Source: Streptomyces olivaceus (GTDB taxonomy: Bacteria > Actinomycetota > Actinomycetes > Streptomycetales > Streptomycetaceae). From it: a stretch of 64,000 nt of DNA. The stretch lies in assembly GCF_000721235.1 (NCBI RefSeq), contig NZ_JOFH01000012.1:1-64000 (forward strand). The letters are read 5' to 3'. Under the pieces are notes generated by a model that was not told the origin of the DNA, made no database searches, and saw nothing but the letters and a program-made list of their open reading frames with translations. Within the stretch, counting starts at the first letter, position 1, and every line of letters begins with the position of its first letter. Shown here piece after piece: positions 18,617 to 30,022 of this stretch. The position numbers and the translations under genes are program-made.

Positions 18617-19489
18617 TCAGGCGTACGTGTAGAAGCCCGACCCCGTCTTGCGGCCGAGGCGGCCCGCGTCGACCATGCGCTGGAGCAGCGGCGGAGCGGC
18701 GTACAGCGGCTCCTTGTACTCCTCGTACATCGAGTACGCCACGGAGGCGACCGTGTCCAGGCCGATCAGGTCGGTCAGCTTCAGCGGGCCCATCGGGTGG
18801 GCGCAGCCCATCTCCATGCCGTTGTCGATGTCCTCGCGGCTGGCGATGCCCGACTCGAACATCCGGATCGCGGAGAGCAGGTACGGGATCAGCAGCCCGT
18901 TCACCACGAAGCCGGAGCGGTCCTGCGCGCGGATGGCGTGCTTGCCCAGCACCTTCTCGGTGAACAGCTGCGCCCGGCTGAGGGTGCCCTCGGAGGTGGT
19001 CAGCGCGGGGATCAGCTCGACCAGCTGCTGCACCGGGGCCGGGTTGAAGAAGTGGATGCCGATGACGTGGTCGGGGCGCGAGGTGGCGACGGCCAGCTTC
19101 ACCAGCGGGATCGAGGAGGTGTTGGAGGCCAGGATCGCGTCCGGGCGGGTCACCACCTGGTCGAGGACCTGGAAGATCTCGGTCTTGACCTGCTCGCTCT
19201 CGACGACGGCCTCGATCACCAGGTCACGGTCGGCGAACTCGCCGAGGTCGGTGGTGAAACTGAGGCGCGCCTGCGTCGCGTCCCGCTCCTCCTCGGAGAG
19301 CTTGCCGCGCTCGGCGGCCTTGGTCAGCGAGTTGTACAGCCGGGTGCGGCCGATCTCCAGAGCCTCGCCCGTGGTCTCGGCGACCATGACCTCCAGGCCG
19401 GCGCGGGCGCACACCTCGGCGATGCCCGCCCCCATCTGACCGCAGCCCACCACGCCGACGCGTGCGATATCTCCCGAGATGGCGGTCAC
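18617..19489 (-). CDS. 3-hydroxyacyl-CoA (3-hydroxybutyryl-CoA) dehydrogenase
   Basis: This cytoplasmic enzyme oxidises 3-hydroxyacyl-CoA to 3-oxoacyl-CoA with NAD(P), or the reverse, in butanoate/PHB or fatty acid metabolism. It is 290 residues, the normal stand-alone length. The Rossmann motif is GVVGCGQMGAGIAE at about 11-24. The catalytic His lies in GIHFFNPAPVQQLVEL. The C-terminal dimerisation domain has SGFVVNGLLIPYL and GCAHPMGPLKLTDLIGLD. It starts with GTG at 19489. It stands alone and is divergent from the glycoside hydrolase-like gene. Confidence 0.93.
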   Translation of the reverse strand: MTAISGDIARVGVVGCGQMGAGIAEVCARAGLEVMVAETTGEALEIGRTRLYNSLTKAAERGKLSEEERDATQARLSFTTDLGEFADRDLVIEAVVESEQVKTEIFQVLDQVVTRPDAILASNTSSIPLVKLAVATSRPDHVIGIHFFNPAPVQQLVELIPALTTSEGTLSRAQLFTEKVLGKHAIRAQDRSGFVVNGLLIPYLLSAIRMFESGIASREDIDNGMEMGCAHPMGPLKLTDLIGLDTVASVAYSMYEEYKEPLYAAPPLLQRMVDAGRLGRKTGSGFYTYA

Positions 19490-19575
19490 ATCGTCCCTTT
19501 CGCTGACTCCACGGCTCGGTGCAGGCGCACCGGGGGCTCCGGTGCCTGCTCCGATCGAGCACGTTACCTCCGAAT

Positions 19576-19633
19576 GGTCACGGATCCGTTCCCCGGGTCG
19601 GGCATGCTGAGGCCCCGTACACGATCCGTGACC
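19576..19633. repeat. Long-spaced inverted repeat in the hbd / hydrolase divergent region
   Basis: GGTCACGGAT (19576-19585) is the exact complement of ATCCGTGACC (19624-19633), 38 bp apart, between two divergent genes. It may be a looping operator or a chance match in GC-rich DNA. Confidence 0.4.
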
Positions 19634-19665
19634 GTGCGGATCCGCAGCGTTCAGGAGGTCTTCCC

Positions 19666-20919
19666 ATGGGCGGTGTCTCGCGCCGTGCCTTCACGGTGGC
19701 GGCGTTGTCGGCGTTCACCATGGCGCCACGGGCGTCCGCGGCCCCGGGTCCGGCCGCCGCTTCGGAGGGGCCGTCGGCCGGGCGCAGCGCCGCCGCCGGG
19801 ATGCGGGGCATGTGGCTCGCCACGGTGACCGGCCGCGACTGGCCGAGCCGCGCGGGGCTGCGGGCCGCCGAGCAGCGCGCGGAACTGGTCGCGCACCTCG
19901 ACAGCGCGGTCCGCCACAACCTCAACACGGTCGTCTTCCAGGTGCGGCCGACGGCGGACGCCCTGTGGCCCTCGAACCACGAGCCCTGGTCGCAGTACCT
20001 GTCGGGCAGCCAGGGCCGCGACCCCGGCTGGGACCCGCTGGGCACGGCGGTGAAGGAGGCCCACGCCCGCGGCCTGCACCTGCACGCCTGGTTCAACCCG
20101 TACCGCGTCGCCCTGCGCGACGACCCGAGCCTGCTGGTGCCCGGGCACCCGGCGCGCAAGCACCCCGACTGGGTGGTGCCGTACGGCGGGCAGCTCTACT
20201 ACAACCCCGGCCTGCCCCAGGTCAGGGCCTTCGTGCAGGACGCCATGATGGACGCGGTCGAGAAGTACGCCGTAGACGGCGTCCACTTCGACGACTACTT
20301 CTACCCCTATCCGGTGGCGGGCCGGAGCTTCGACGACGCCGGGGCGTACCGCACCTACGGCAGCGGCTTCGGCAGCCGCGCCGCCTGGCGGCGGGACAAC
20401 GTCGACCGGCTGGTGCGCGAGATGGCGGAACGCGTCAGGAAGGCCAGGCCGTCCGCCCGGTTCGGGGTGAGCCCGTTCGGCGTGTGGCGCAACGCCGCCA
20501 CCGACGAGCGCGGCTCGGACACCCGGGCCGGGGTGCAGACCTACGACGACCTGTACGCCGACACCCGCACCTGGGTGCGCGAGGGCTGGATCGACTACGT
20601 GGTGCCCCAGCTGTACTGGAGCATCGGCCAGGAAGCCGCCGACTACGCGAAGCTGCTCGCCTGGTGGAACGAGGTGGCCGAGGGCAGCCGGACACACCTG
20701 TACGTGGGGGAGGCGCTGTACAAGTCAGGTGACCCGGCGCAGTCCGCCGCCTGGCAGGACCCGGCCGAGGTCTCCCGGCACATCACACTGGCCGCGCGGT
20801 ACCCGCAGGTGCGCGGACACGTCTACTTCTCCGCGAAGGACGTGGCCGAGGACCGGAGTGGCGCGATGGCGCGGGTGGCCGCCGACCACTACACCGGGCC
20901 GGCCGCCGTCCCGCGCTGA
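19666..20919 (+). CDS. Tat-exported DUF187 (GHL10-type) glycoside hydrolase-like protein
   Basis: This secreted protein of 417 residues has a TIM-barrel glycosyl hydrolase-like fold (family formerly DUF187). The N-terminus has a twin-arginine signal (SRRAFTVAAL, cleavage near ASAAPG). Family landmarks are RGMWLATVTGRDWPS, NTVVFQVRPTADALW, HLHAWFNPYRVA and the acidic VDGVHFDDYFYPYP stretch that would carry catalytic carboxylates. A late DYVVPQLYWSIGQE matches the barrel end. Substrate is unknown; related proteins are linked to cell-wall or extracellular polysaccharide. ATG 19666 follows AGGAGGTC. Confidence 0.88.
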   Translation: MGGVSRRAFTVAALSAFTMAPRASAAPGPAAASEGPSAGRSAAAGMRGMWLATVTGRDWPSRAGLRAAEQRAELVAHLDSAVRHNLNTVVFQVRPTADALWPSNHEPWSQYLSGSQGRDPGWDPLGTAVKEAHARGLHLHAWFNPYRVALRDDPSLLVPGHPARKHPDWVVPYGGQLYYNPGLPQVRAFVQDAMMDAVEKYAVDGVHFDDYFYPYPVAGRSFDDAGAYRTYGSGFGSRAAWRRDNVDRLVREMAERVRKARPSARFGVSPFGVWRNAATDERGSDTRAGVQTYDDLYADTRTWVREGWIDYVVPQLYWSIGQEAADYAKLLAWWNEVAEGSRTHLYVGEALYKSGDPAQSAAWQDPAEVSRHITLAARYPQVRGHVYFSAKDVAEDRSGAMARVAADHYTGPAAVPR

Positions 20920-20964
20920 ACGGCCGAGTACGCCGCCGTGCAGACGGGAATGTGACGACAGGCC

Positions 20965-21159
20965 CTACGGCCGGCGCTCCGGGTGCCGGATCTCGGAGTC
21001 CGGGCCGGGCGAGCAGACCGCCTCGTGCCCGTCCTCGAACCGGACCCGGTACGGGGGAGACCCCCGCTCGCCCATGACCTCGACGATCTCGGCGACCTTG
21101 TCGTGCTCTCCGACCACCCGTCCGTGCCGGACCAGCTGGTCGCCCTTGTTCGCGTGCAT
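20965..21159 (-). CDS. DUF1918 domain-containing protein
   Basis: This is a 64-residue cytoplasmic protein of unknown function. The family core is GDQLVRHGRVVGEHDKVAEIVEV followed by PPYRVRFEDGHEAVCSPG. It starts 37 bp after the DMT transporter stop on the same strand, so the two may be cotranscribed. Confidence 0.85.
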   Translation of the reverse strand: MHANKGDQLVRHGRVVGEHDKVAEIVEVMGERGSPPYRVRFEDGHEAVCSPGPDSEIRHPERRP

Positions 21160-21196
21160 GCGTGAGGCCTCCTCACCTGTGTGCCGCCGGGCGGTC

Positions 21197-22156
21197 CTAC
21201 CCCCGGGACCGCTGGGTGACCGCGATGCACACCAGTACGGCCGCGGCCGTCAGCGGAGCGGCCACCGTCAGGTGCTCGCCCAGGAGAAGTACCGACCACA
21301 CCAGTGTGAGCAGCGGCTGGGCCAGCTGCAACTGGCTGGCCTTGGGGATGCCGATCGCGGCCATGCCCCGGTACCAGACCACCAGGCCCAGGAACTGCGA
21401 ACCCGCCGCGACCCACAGCATCCCGGCCACACTGTGCGCCGTCAGGTGCACCGGCTCGTACGCCAGGGCCACCGCCGCCATCGGCACCGTCAGCGGCAGG
21501 CACAGCACCAGCGCCCAGCCGATGACCTGCCAGCCCGGCATCACCCGGGCCAGCCGCCCGCCCTCGGTGTACCCGGCGGCGCAGACCAGCAGGGCCCCGA
21601 AGAGGTAGGCGTCGGCCGAGGTCAGCGCGCCGCCGCTCTGCTGCACCGTGAAGGCGATCACGGCCGCCGCGCCCGCGAGTGCCGCGATCCAGAAGGTGCG
21701 CGAGGGGCGGGTGCCGATGCGCAGGGCCGACAGCAGCGCGGTGGTCAGCGGGAGCAGGCCGACCACGACCGCGGCGTGCGCGGTGGTCGACGTCTGCAGG
21801 GCCAGGGTGGTCAGCAGCGGGAAGCCGAGGACCACACCCGCGCCGACCACCGCGAGCCCGGCCCGGTGCCGCCGCTCGGGCGGCGCCACGCGGAGCAGCA
21901 GCAGGCAGGTGCCCGCGATCGCCGCGGCGAGGATGCTGCGCACCGCGATCAGGGACCACGGGCCGAAGCCCTCCAGGCCCCAGGCGGTGGCGGGGAAGGT
22001 GAGGGAGAAGGCGACGACACCGAGGGCGGCCTGAAGGGTCCCGAAGGACCGGCCCCCGGTGGGCGGGCTCCCGGCGGACGGCCCGTCGGCGGACGAGGCT
22101 GTCGCCCCGCCGACTGCTATCCCGGACGGAGCGGTAGCGCTACTCTTTGCTCTCAT
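21197..22156 (-). CDS. EamA/DMT-superfamily transporter
   Basis: This is a ten-helix drug/metabolite transporter of 319 residues with two EamA repeats. Hydrophobic segments include LGVVAFSLTFPATAWGLEG near the start and LLTLVWSVLLLGEHLTVAAP near the end, the usual EamA signature. Substrate is unknown; proteins beside MocR regulators often export amino acids or vitamin-like compounds. ATG 22156 (MRAKSSATAP) gives a leaderless arrangement: TACGCT lies 5 bp upstream on this strand. The next upstream start (12 codons) would run into the divergent MocR gene. Confidence 0.85.
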   Translation of the reverse strand: MRAKSSATAPSGIAVGGATASSADGPSAGSPPTGGRSFGTLQAALGVVAFSLTFPATAWGLEGFGPWSLIAVRSILAAAIAGTCLLLLRVAPPERRHRAGLAVVGAGVVLGFPLLTTLALQTSTTAHAAVVVGLLPLTTALLSALRIGTRPSRTFWIAALAGAAAVIAFTVQQSGGALTSADAYLFGALLVCAAGYTEGGRLARVMPGWQVIGWALVLCLPLTVPMAAVALAYEPVHLTAHSVAGMLWVAAGSQFLGLVVWYRGMAAIGIPKASQLQLAQPLLTLVWSVLLLGEHLTVAAPLTAAAVLVCIAVTQRSRG

Positions 22157-22168
22157 GTATGAGCGTAG
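22138..22168. promoter_or_regulatory. Shared operator/promoter of the DMT-MocR divergon; both start codons in one CATG
   Basis: The tetranucleotide CATG at 22154-22157 contains the ATG of MocR on the plus strand (22155) and of the transporter on the minus strand (22156). TACTCT (22141-22146) is a -10 for the plus gene. On the other strand TACGCT lies 5 bp before the minus ATG. A dyad CTCAT-GT-ATGAG and outer GCTAC/GTAGC arms surround the site, fitting a regulator operator. Confidence 0.6.
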
Positions 22169-23594
22169 CAGCGTCGCTGAACTGGTGGACACGTTGCGAC
22201 GTGAGCTGGACCGCTACTCTCCCGGTGGAAAGCTCCCGTCGAGCCGTGCCCTCGTCGACCGGTTCCGGGTGAGCCCGGTGACCGTCTCCCGCGCCCTGGC
22301 GCAGCTGGCCGCCGAGGGGCTGGTCGTCACCCGGCCCGGCGCCGGGGCCTTCCGGGCCCGGCCGCGCGCCTCGGCCGCGCCCGCCGGGGACACCTCCTGG
22401 CAGGAGGTCGCCCTCAGCGCCGACGGCGCCGCCGACCTCGTACCCCGCTCCGTCGACGCCTCCGGAGTGCTGGTCTCGCTGGCCGCCCCGGCTCCCGGGG
22501 TCGTGGAGTTCAACGGCGGCTACCTTCACCCGTCGCTCCAGCCCGAGCGGGCGATGGCGGCGGCCCTGGCCCGCGCCGGGCGGCGGCCCGGAGCATGGGG
22601 GCGGCCGCCGATGGAAGGGCTGCCGGAGCTGCGGGAGTGGTTCGCGCGCGGTATCGGCGGCGCCATCACCGCCGCGGAGGTGCTGATCACCGCGGGCGGT
22701 CAGTCCGCGCTGACCACCGCCCTGCGCGCCCTCGCCCCGCCCGGTACCGCGGTCCTGGTCGAGTCGCCGACGTACCCCGGCATGCTGGCCATCGCCCGGG
22801 CGGCCGGACTGCGCCCGGTGCCGGTTCCCGTGGACGGCGACGGGGTGCGGCCCGCCCTGCTCGCCGACGCCTTCCGGGCGACCGGCGCCCGGGTCTTCGT
22901 CTGCCAGCCCCTGTGCCAGAACCCGACCGGGGCCGTGCTCGCCCCCGAACGGCGCGGCGAGGTGCTGCGGATCGCGCGGGCGGCGGGCGCCTTCGTGGTG
23001 GAGGACGACTTCGTGCGGCGGCTCGTGCACGAGGACGCGGGCCCGCTGCCCGCGCCGCTCGCCGCGGACGACCCGGACGGCGTGGTCGTCCACGTCTGCT
23101 CGCTCACCAAGGCGACCTCGCCCAGCTTCCGGGTCAGCGCCCTGGCGGCGCGCGGCCCGGTCCTGGAGCGGCTGCGGGCCATCCAGGTCGTCGACACCTT
23201 CTTCGTGCCCCGGCCCCTGCAGGAGGCCGCGCTGGAACTCGTCGGCTCGCCCGCCTGGCCGCGTCATCTGCGGGCGATCTCCGCCCAGTTGAAGGCCCGC
23301 CGGGACGCGATGACCTCCGCGCTGCGCCTGCGGCTGCCCGAGGTCGCGCTGCCCCACGTCCCGTCCGGCGGGTACCACCTGTGGCTCCGGCTGCCCGAGG
23401 GCACCGACGAGCTCGCGCTCACCGCCGCCGCCCTGCGCGCCGGGGTGGCGATCACGCCGGGCCGCCCCTACTTCAGCGCCGAACCGCCCGCCGCCCACCT
23501 CCGGCTGAGCTTCGCGGCGGTCGCGAACACCGGCGAGATCACCGAAGGCGTACGACGCCTGCGCGCCGCCTGCACGGAGGTGCGGGGCGGCTGA
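22155..23594 (+). CDS. MocR-family regulator (GntR HTH fused to a PLP aminotransferase-like domain)
   Basis: MocR proteins join a winged helix to a class I aminotransferase fold that senses PLP-bound ligands. Residues 1-70 form the GntR domain (YSPGGKLPSSRALVDRFRVS, then VTVSRALAQLAAEG). From about 115 the aminotransferase fold follows, with the PLP-binding Lys in CSLTKATSPSFRVSAL, plus FVCQPLCQNPTGAVL and VVEDDFVRRL. Length is 479 residues. It most likely regulates the divergent DMT transporter and itself. ATG 22155 has no Shine-Dalgarno sequence and is probably read leaderless. A terminator hairpin follows at 23634. Confidence 0.9.
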   Translation: MYERSSVAELVDTLRRELDRYSPGGKLPSSRALVDRFRVSPVTVSRALAQLAAEGLVVTRPGAGAFRARPRASAAPAGDTSWQEVALSADGAADLVPRSVDASGVLVSLAAPAPGVVEFNGGYLHPSLQPERAMAAALARAGRRPGAWGRPPMEGLPELREWFARGIGGAITAAEVLITAGGQSALTTALRALAPPGTAVLVESPTYPGMLAIARAAGLRPVPVPVDGDGVRPALLADAFRATGARVFVCQPLCQNPTGAVLAPERRGEVLRIARAAGAFVVEDDFVRRLVHEDAGPLPAPLAADDPDGVVVHVCSLTKATSPSFRVSALAARGPVLERLRAIQVVDTFFVPRPLQEAALELVGSPAWPRHLRAISAQLKARRDAMTSALRLRLPEVALPHVPSGGYHLWLRLPEGTDELALTAAALRAGVAITPGRPYFSAEPPAAHLRLSFAAVANTGEITEGVRRLRAACTEVRGG

Positions 23595-23633
23595 CGGGCA
23601 CCTGAGGCTGTCGGAGAGGGGAGCGGGGGCGGA

Positions 23634-23668
23634 CCCGCGGGATCCGGCCCTCCTGCGTATCCCGCGGG
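23634..23668 (+). terminator. Hairpin terminator of the MocR gene
   Basis: CCCGCGGGAT (23634-23643) pairs with ATCCCGCGGG (23659-23668), a 10-bp stem with a 15-base loop, 40 bp past the stop. Confidence 0.7.
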
Positions 23669-24238
23669 CAACTCCCCTTGACCAGTGCACGGTTGCGCAG
23701 CACCATCACGGCATGGCGCTTCGGGTCACGTTCGTCGCCGCGGCACGCGGCTCACCGCTGCTCGCCGAGCGCTTCGACGACGAACGACCGCTGGACCGGG
23801 CCGGATGGGACGAGGTGCTGCGCGTGGCGGGCAGCCTGCTGCCGCTGGCGGCGGCCGAGTTGCGCTACTGCTCGCCGACGCCCCGCAGCCGCGCCACCGG
23901 GGACGCCCTCGGGTTTGCGCCCCTGGTGCAACTCGCCCTGCGGGACTGCGACATGGGCCGCTGGCGAGGGCTGACCCTGTCCGAGGCCATGGCCCACGAA
24001 CCCGGGGCGGTGGACGCCTGGCTCGCCGATCCGCGCTCGGCACCGCACGGCGGGGAGCCGCTGCTCGGTTTCATCGGCCGGGTCGGCAACTGGCTCGACA
24101 CCCGCCCCGGCGACGACGGCGACCGCATCGTCGCCGTGGCCGAGCCCTCCGTGATCCGGGCCGCGCTGGTCTACGTCCTCAAGGCGCCGCCCTCGACGTA
24201 CTGGAACCTGGACGTCCACCCCCTGTCGGCGACCGCCG

Positions 24239-27048
<2,810 letters not shown>

Positions 27049-27052
<4 letters not shown>

Positions 27053-27957
27053 GCAACGGACCCACGCGGAAGCACACCGCGCTCCCCAAGGCCCAGATCC
27101 TCGTCGAGGCGCTGCCCTGGCTGACCCGGCACCACGGCAAGACCGTCGTCATCAAGTTCGGCGGCAACGCCATGGTCGACGACGACCTCAAGGCCGCCTT
27201 CGCCCAGGACGTCGTCTTCCTGCGGCACGCCGGCCTCAAGCCCGTCGTGGTGCACGGCGGCGGCCCGCAGATCAGCGCCGCCCTCGACCGGGCCGGCATC
27301 GTCAGCGAGTTCAAGGCGGGCCTGCGCGTCACCACCGAGGACGCCATGGACGTCGTACGGATGGTGCTGGCCGGGCAGGTGCAGCGCGAACTGGTCGGGC
27401 TGCTCAACCAGCACGGGCCGCTCGCCGTCGGCCTCACCGGCGAGGACGCGCACACCATCACCGCCACCAAGCACCAGCCCCGCATCGAGGGCGAACTGGT
27501 CGACATCGGCCGGGTCGGCCAGATCACCGAGATCGACACCGGAGCCGTCGAGACCCTGCTCGCCGACGGCCGCATCCCGGTCGTCTCCTCGATCGCCCGC
27601 TCCCAGGACGACGGCCACGTCTACAACGTCAACGCCGACACGGCGGCCGCGGCACTCGCCGCCGCGCTCGGCGCCGAGACGCTCATGGTCCTCACCGACG
27701 TCGAGGGCCTCTACGAGGACTGGCCGGACTCCGACGAGGTGATCAGCCGCCTCACCGCCACCCAGCTGGAGAAACTGCTGCCCGACCTGTCGTCCGGCAT
27801 GGTGCCGAAGATGGAGGGCTGCCTGCACGCCGTGCGCAACGGCGTCACCACCGCCCGCGTCATCGACGGCCGGGTCCAGCACTCGATCCTGCTGGAGATC
27901 TTCACCGACGAGGGGATCGGCACGATGGTCGTGCCGGACGGACAGGGGGAGCCGTGA
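27049..27957 (+). CDS. argB: Acetylglutamate kinase
   Basis: ArgB phosphorylates N-acetylglutamate and is often the arginine-inhibited step. The amino-acid kinase fold is clear in 302 residues: [10 protein letters not shown] near 32, [11 protein letters not shown] near 64, and [16 protein letters not shown] and [10 protein letters not shown] in the ATP domain. The C-terminal half has [13 protein letters not shown] and [16 protein letters not shown]. The start overlaps argJ and the stop overlaps the first argD start (GTGA). Confidence 0.97.
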
Positions 27958-29198
27958 GCAACACCGGAAGCCCGAACGCAGGGGGAGCCGTGGGCAACGA
28001 GGCGCTGACCGAGCGGTGGCAGGGCACGCTCATGAACAACTACGGCACGCCCCGCCTGCCCCTGGTGCGCGGCGAAGGTGCCCGGCTGTGGGACGCCGAC
28101 GGCAAGGAGTACCTGGACTTCGTCGGCGGCATCGCGGTCAACGCGCTCGGCCACGCCCACCCGGCGGTGGTGGACGCAGTGAGCCGCCAGATCGCCTCCC
28201 TCGGCCACGTCTCCAACCTCTTCATCGCCGAACCGCCCGTCGCCCTCGCCGAACGGCTGCTCCAGCACTTCGGCCGCGACGGCAAGGTCTACTTCTGCAA
28301 CTCCGGCGCCGAGGCCAACGAGGGCGCCTTCAAGATCGGCCGGCTGACCGGCCGGCCGCACATGGTCGCCACCGACGGCGGCTTCCACGGCCGCACCATG
28401 GGCGCGCTCGCCCTCACCGGCCAGCCCGGCAAGCAGGAGCCGTTCCGGCCGCTGCCCGGCGACGTCACGCACGTGCCGTACGGCGACCCGCAGGCGCTGG
28501 CCGCCGCGGTCACCGAGGAGACGGCGCTCGTCATCATCGAGCCGGTCCAGGGCGAGAACGGCGTCGTCGTCCCGCCCCCGGGCTACCTGAAGGCCGCCCG
28601 CGCCATCACCGCCGCGACCGGCGCGCTGCTCGTCCTGGACGAGGTGCAGACCGGTGTCGGCCGGACCGGGCACTGGTTCGAGTACCAGGCACACGAGGGC
28701 GTCCTGCCGGACGTCGTGACCCTCGCCAAGGGGCTCGGCGGCGGACTGCCGCTGGGCGCCACGGTCGCCTTCGGCCGGGCCGCGGACCTCCTGAAGCCCG
28801 GCCAGCACGGCACGACCTTCGGCGGCAACCCCGTCGCCTGCGCCGCCGGACTGGCCGTCCTCGACACCATCGCGGGCGACGGACTCCTCGACAACGTCAA
28901 GCGGCAGAGCGAGAAACTCCGCGACGGGGTCGAGGGCCTCGGCCACCCGCTGATCGCGCATGTCCGGGGCGCGGGCCTCCTCCTGGGTATCGTGCTCACC
29001 GAGCCGCTCGCAGCCCAGGTGCAGCAGGCGGCCCAGGACGCCGGGATCCTCGTGAACGCGCCCGCACCCGATGTCGTACGGCTGATGCCGGCGCTGAACC
29101 TCGGCGACGACGTGGTGGACGCGTTCCTCGGGGCGCTGCCCGGCATCCTTGACCAGGCCGCCGACGCGGCCCACGGGGACGGACGAGCCGGAGAATGA
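27954..29198 (+). CDS. argD: Acetylornithine aminotransferase
   Basis: ArgD is a PLP enzyme that makes N-acetylornithine from the semialdehyde and glutamate. Class III aminotransferase landmarks are [46 protein letters not shown] and the PLP Lys in [14 protein letters not shown]. The family's [15 protein letters not shown] follows. GTG 27954 gives 414 residues. A second GTG 12 codons on (27990) sits behind an almost identical copy of the same CAGGGGGAGCC ribosome binding site, so two starts 12 codons apart may be used. Confidence 0.96.
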   Translation: MSNTGSPNAGGAVGNEALTERWQGTLMNNYGTPRLPLVRGEGARLWDADGKEYLDFVGGIAVNALGHAHPAVVDAVSRQIASLGHVSNLFIAEPPVALAERLLQHFGRDGKVYFCNSGAEANEGAFKIGRLTGRPHMVATDGGFHGRTMGALALTGQPGKQEPFRPLPGDVTHVPYGDPQALAAAVTEETALVIIEPVQGENGVVVPPPGYLKAARAITAATGALLVLDEVQTGVGRTGHWFEYQAHEGVLPDVVTLAKGLGGGLPLGATVAFGRAADLLKPGQHGTTFGGNPVACAAGLAVLDTIAGDGLLDNVKRQSEKLRDGVEGLGHPLIAHVRGAGLLLGIVLTEPLAAQVQQAAQDAGILVNAPAPDVVRLMPALNLGDDVVDAFLGALPGILDQAADAAHGDGRAGE

Positions 29199-29205
29199 GA
29201 CGACG

Positions 29206-29745
29206 ATGAGCCAGGCGCAGGAGCACGAGCAGACGGCCGGGCCCGCCCTGCCGCAGACCCGCACCGCACGCCACCGGCGGATCGTGGACATCCTCAACCG
29301 GGAGGCGGTGCGCAGCCAGAGCCAGCTGGCGCGGCTGCTCGCCGACGACGGACTGACCGTCACCCAGGCGACGCTCTCCCGCGACCTGGACGAGCTGAAC
29401 GCGGTCAAGATCCGCAACACTGACGGCGACCTGATCTACGCGGTGCCCAGCGAGGGCGGCTTCCGCACCCCGCGGGCCCCGCTCGGGGAGTCGGCGAAGG
29501 AGGAGCGGATGCGGCGGCTCTCCGCGGAGTTGCTGATCTCCGCGGAGGCCTCGGCCAACCTCGTGGTCCTGCGCACCCCTCCGGGGGCGGCGCAGTTCCT
29601 GGCGTCGGCGATCGACCAGGCGGAACTGCACGACATCCTGGGGACGATCGCGGGCGACGACACGCTGATGCTGATCAGCCGCGAGCCCACGGGCGGTCAG
29701 GCCCTGGCGGACCACCTGCTGCGCCTGGCCCAGAACGCGGGATGA
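29206..29745 (+). CDS. argR: Arginine repressor ArgR
   Basis: ArgR is a hexameric, arginine-activated repressor of arginine genes. Residues 20-85 form the winged helix ([20 protein letters not shown], then [17 protein letters not shown]). From about 105 the oligomerisation and arginine-binding domain follows ([21 protein letters not shown], then [14 protein letters not shown]; the DD pair contacts arginine). Length is 179 residues. It lies 7 bp after argD and so is made from the operon it controls. Its boxes are visible upstream of argC and argH. Confidence 0.97.
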   Translation: MSQAQEHEQTAGPALPQTRTARHRRIVDILNREAVRSQSQLARLLADDGLTVTQATLSRDLDELNAVKIRNTDGDLIYAVPSEGGFRTPRAPLGESAKEERMRRLSAELLISAEASANLVVLRTPPGAAQFLASAIDQAELHDILGTIAGDDTLMLISREPTGGQALADHLLRLAQNAG

Positions 29746-29841
29746 GGCGGCGGCGCCGCACCGCCCCCAGCTGCGGGCGGTCGTGCCGCTGGGGCGGCAC
29801 GGGTGGGCGCAGCGGCACCCCGCGAACGCGGCGAGTGACAC

Positions 29842-30003
29842 GCCGGTACCTCAGCAGCAGCGCGGGGTACGCCGGAGAACGCCGGTACGTGAAAGCAGCG
29901 CGGGGTACGCCCGAGAACGCCGGTACGTCAGCAGCAGCGCCGGGTACGCCCGAGAACGCCGGTACGTCAGCAGCAGCGCCGGGTACGCCGGTACGTACGT
30001 CAG
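29842..30003. repeat. Tandem ~39-bp repeat array between argR and apbE
   Basis: Units beginning GCCGGTAC start at 29842, 29881, 29919, 29958 and 29987 (steps 39, 38, 39, 29), so there are four near-identical copies plus a shortened one. Each unit holds AGCAGCAGCGC, GGGTACGC and CGAGAACGCCGGTACGTC. The block ends just before the apbE stop at 30023. One plus-strand frame reads it as 13-residue repeats, but I do not believe that frame is a gene. Confidence 0.8.
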
Positions 30004-30022
30004 CGACAGCCGCAGCGCCCCG

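Noticed and set aside
16322..19828. 1168-codon plus-strand frame over the ABC transporter and dehydrogenase
   Set aside because: It is an antisense shadow. Both minus-strand genes have complete motif sets and terminators.
29842..30003. CRISPR array
   Set aside because: The repeats are directly adjacent with no unique spacers, and no cas gene is present.
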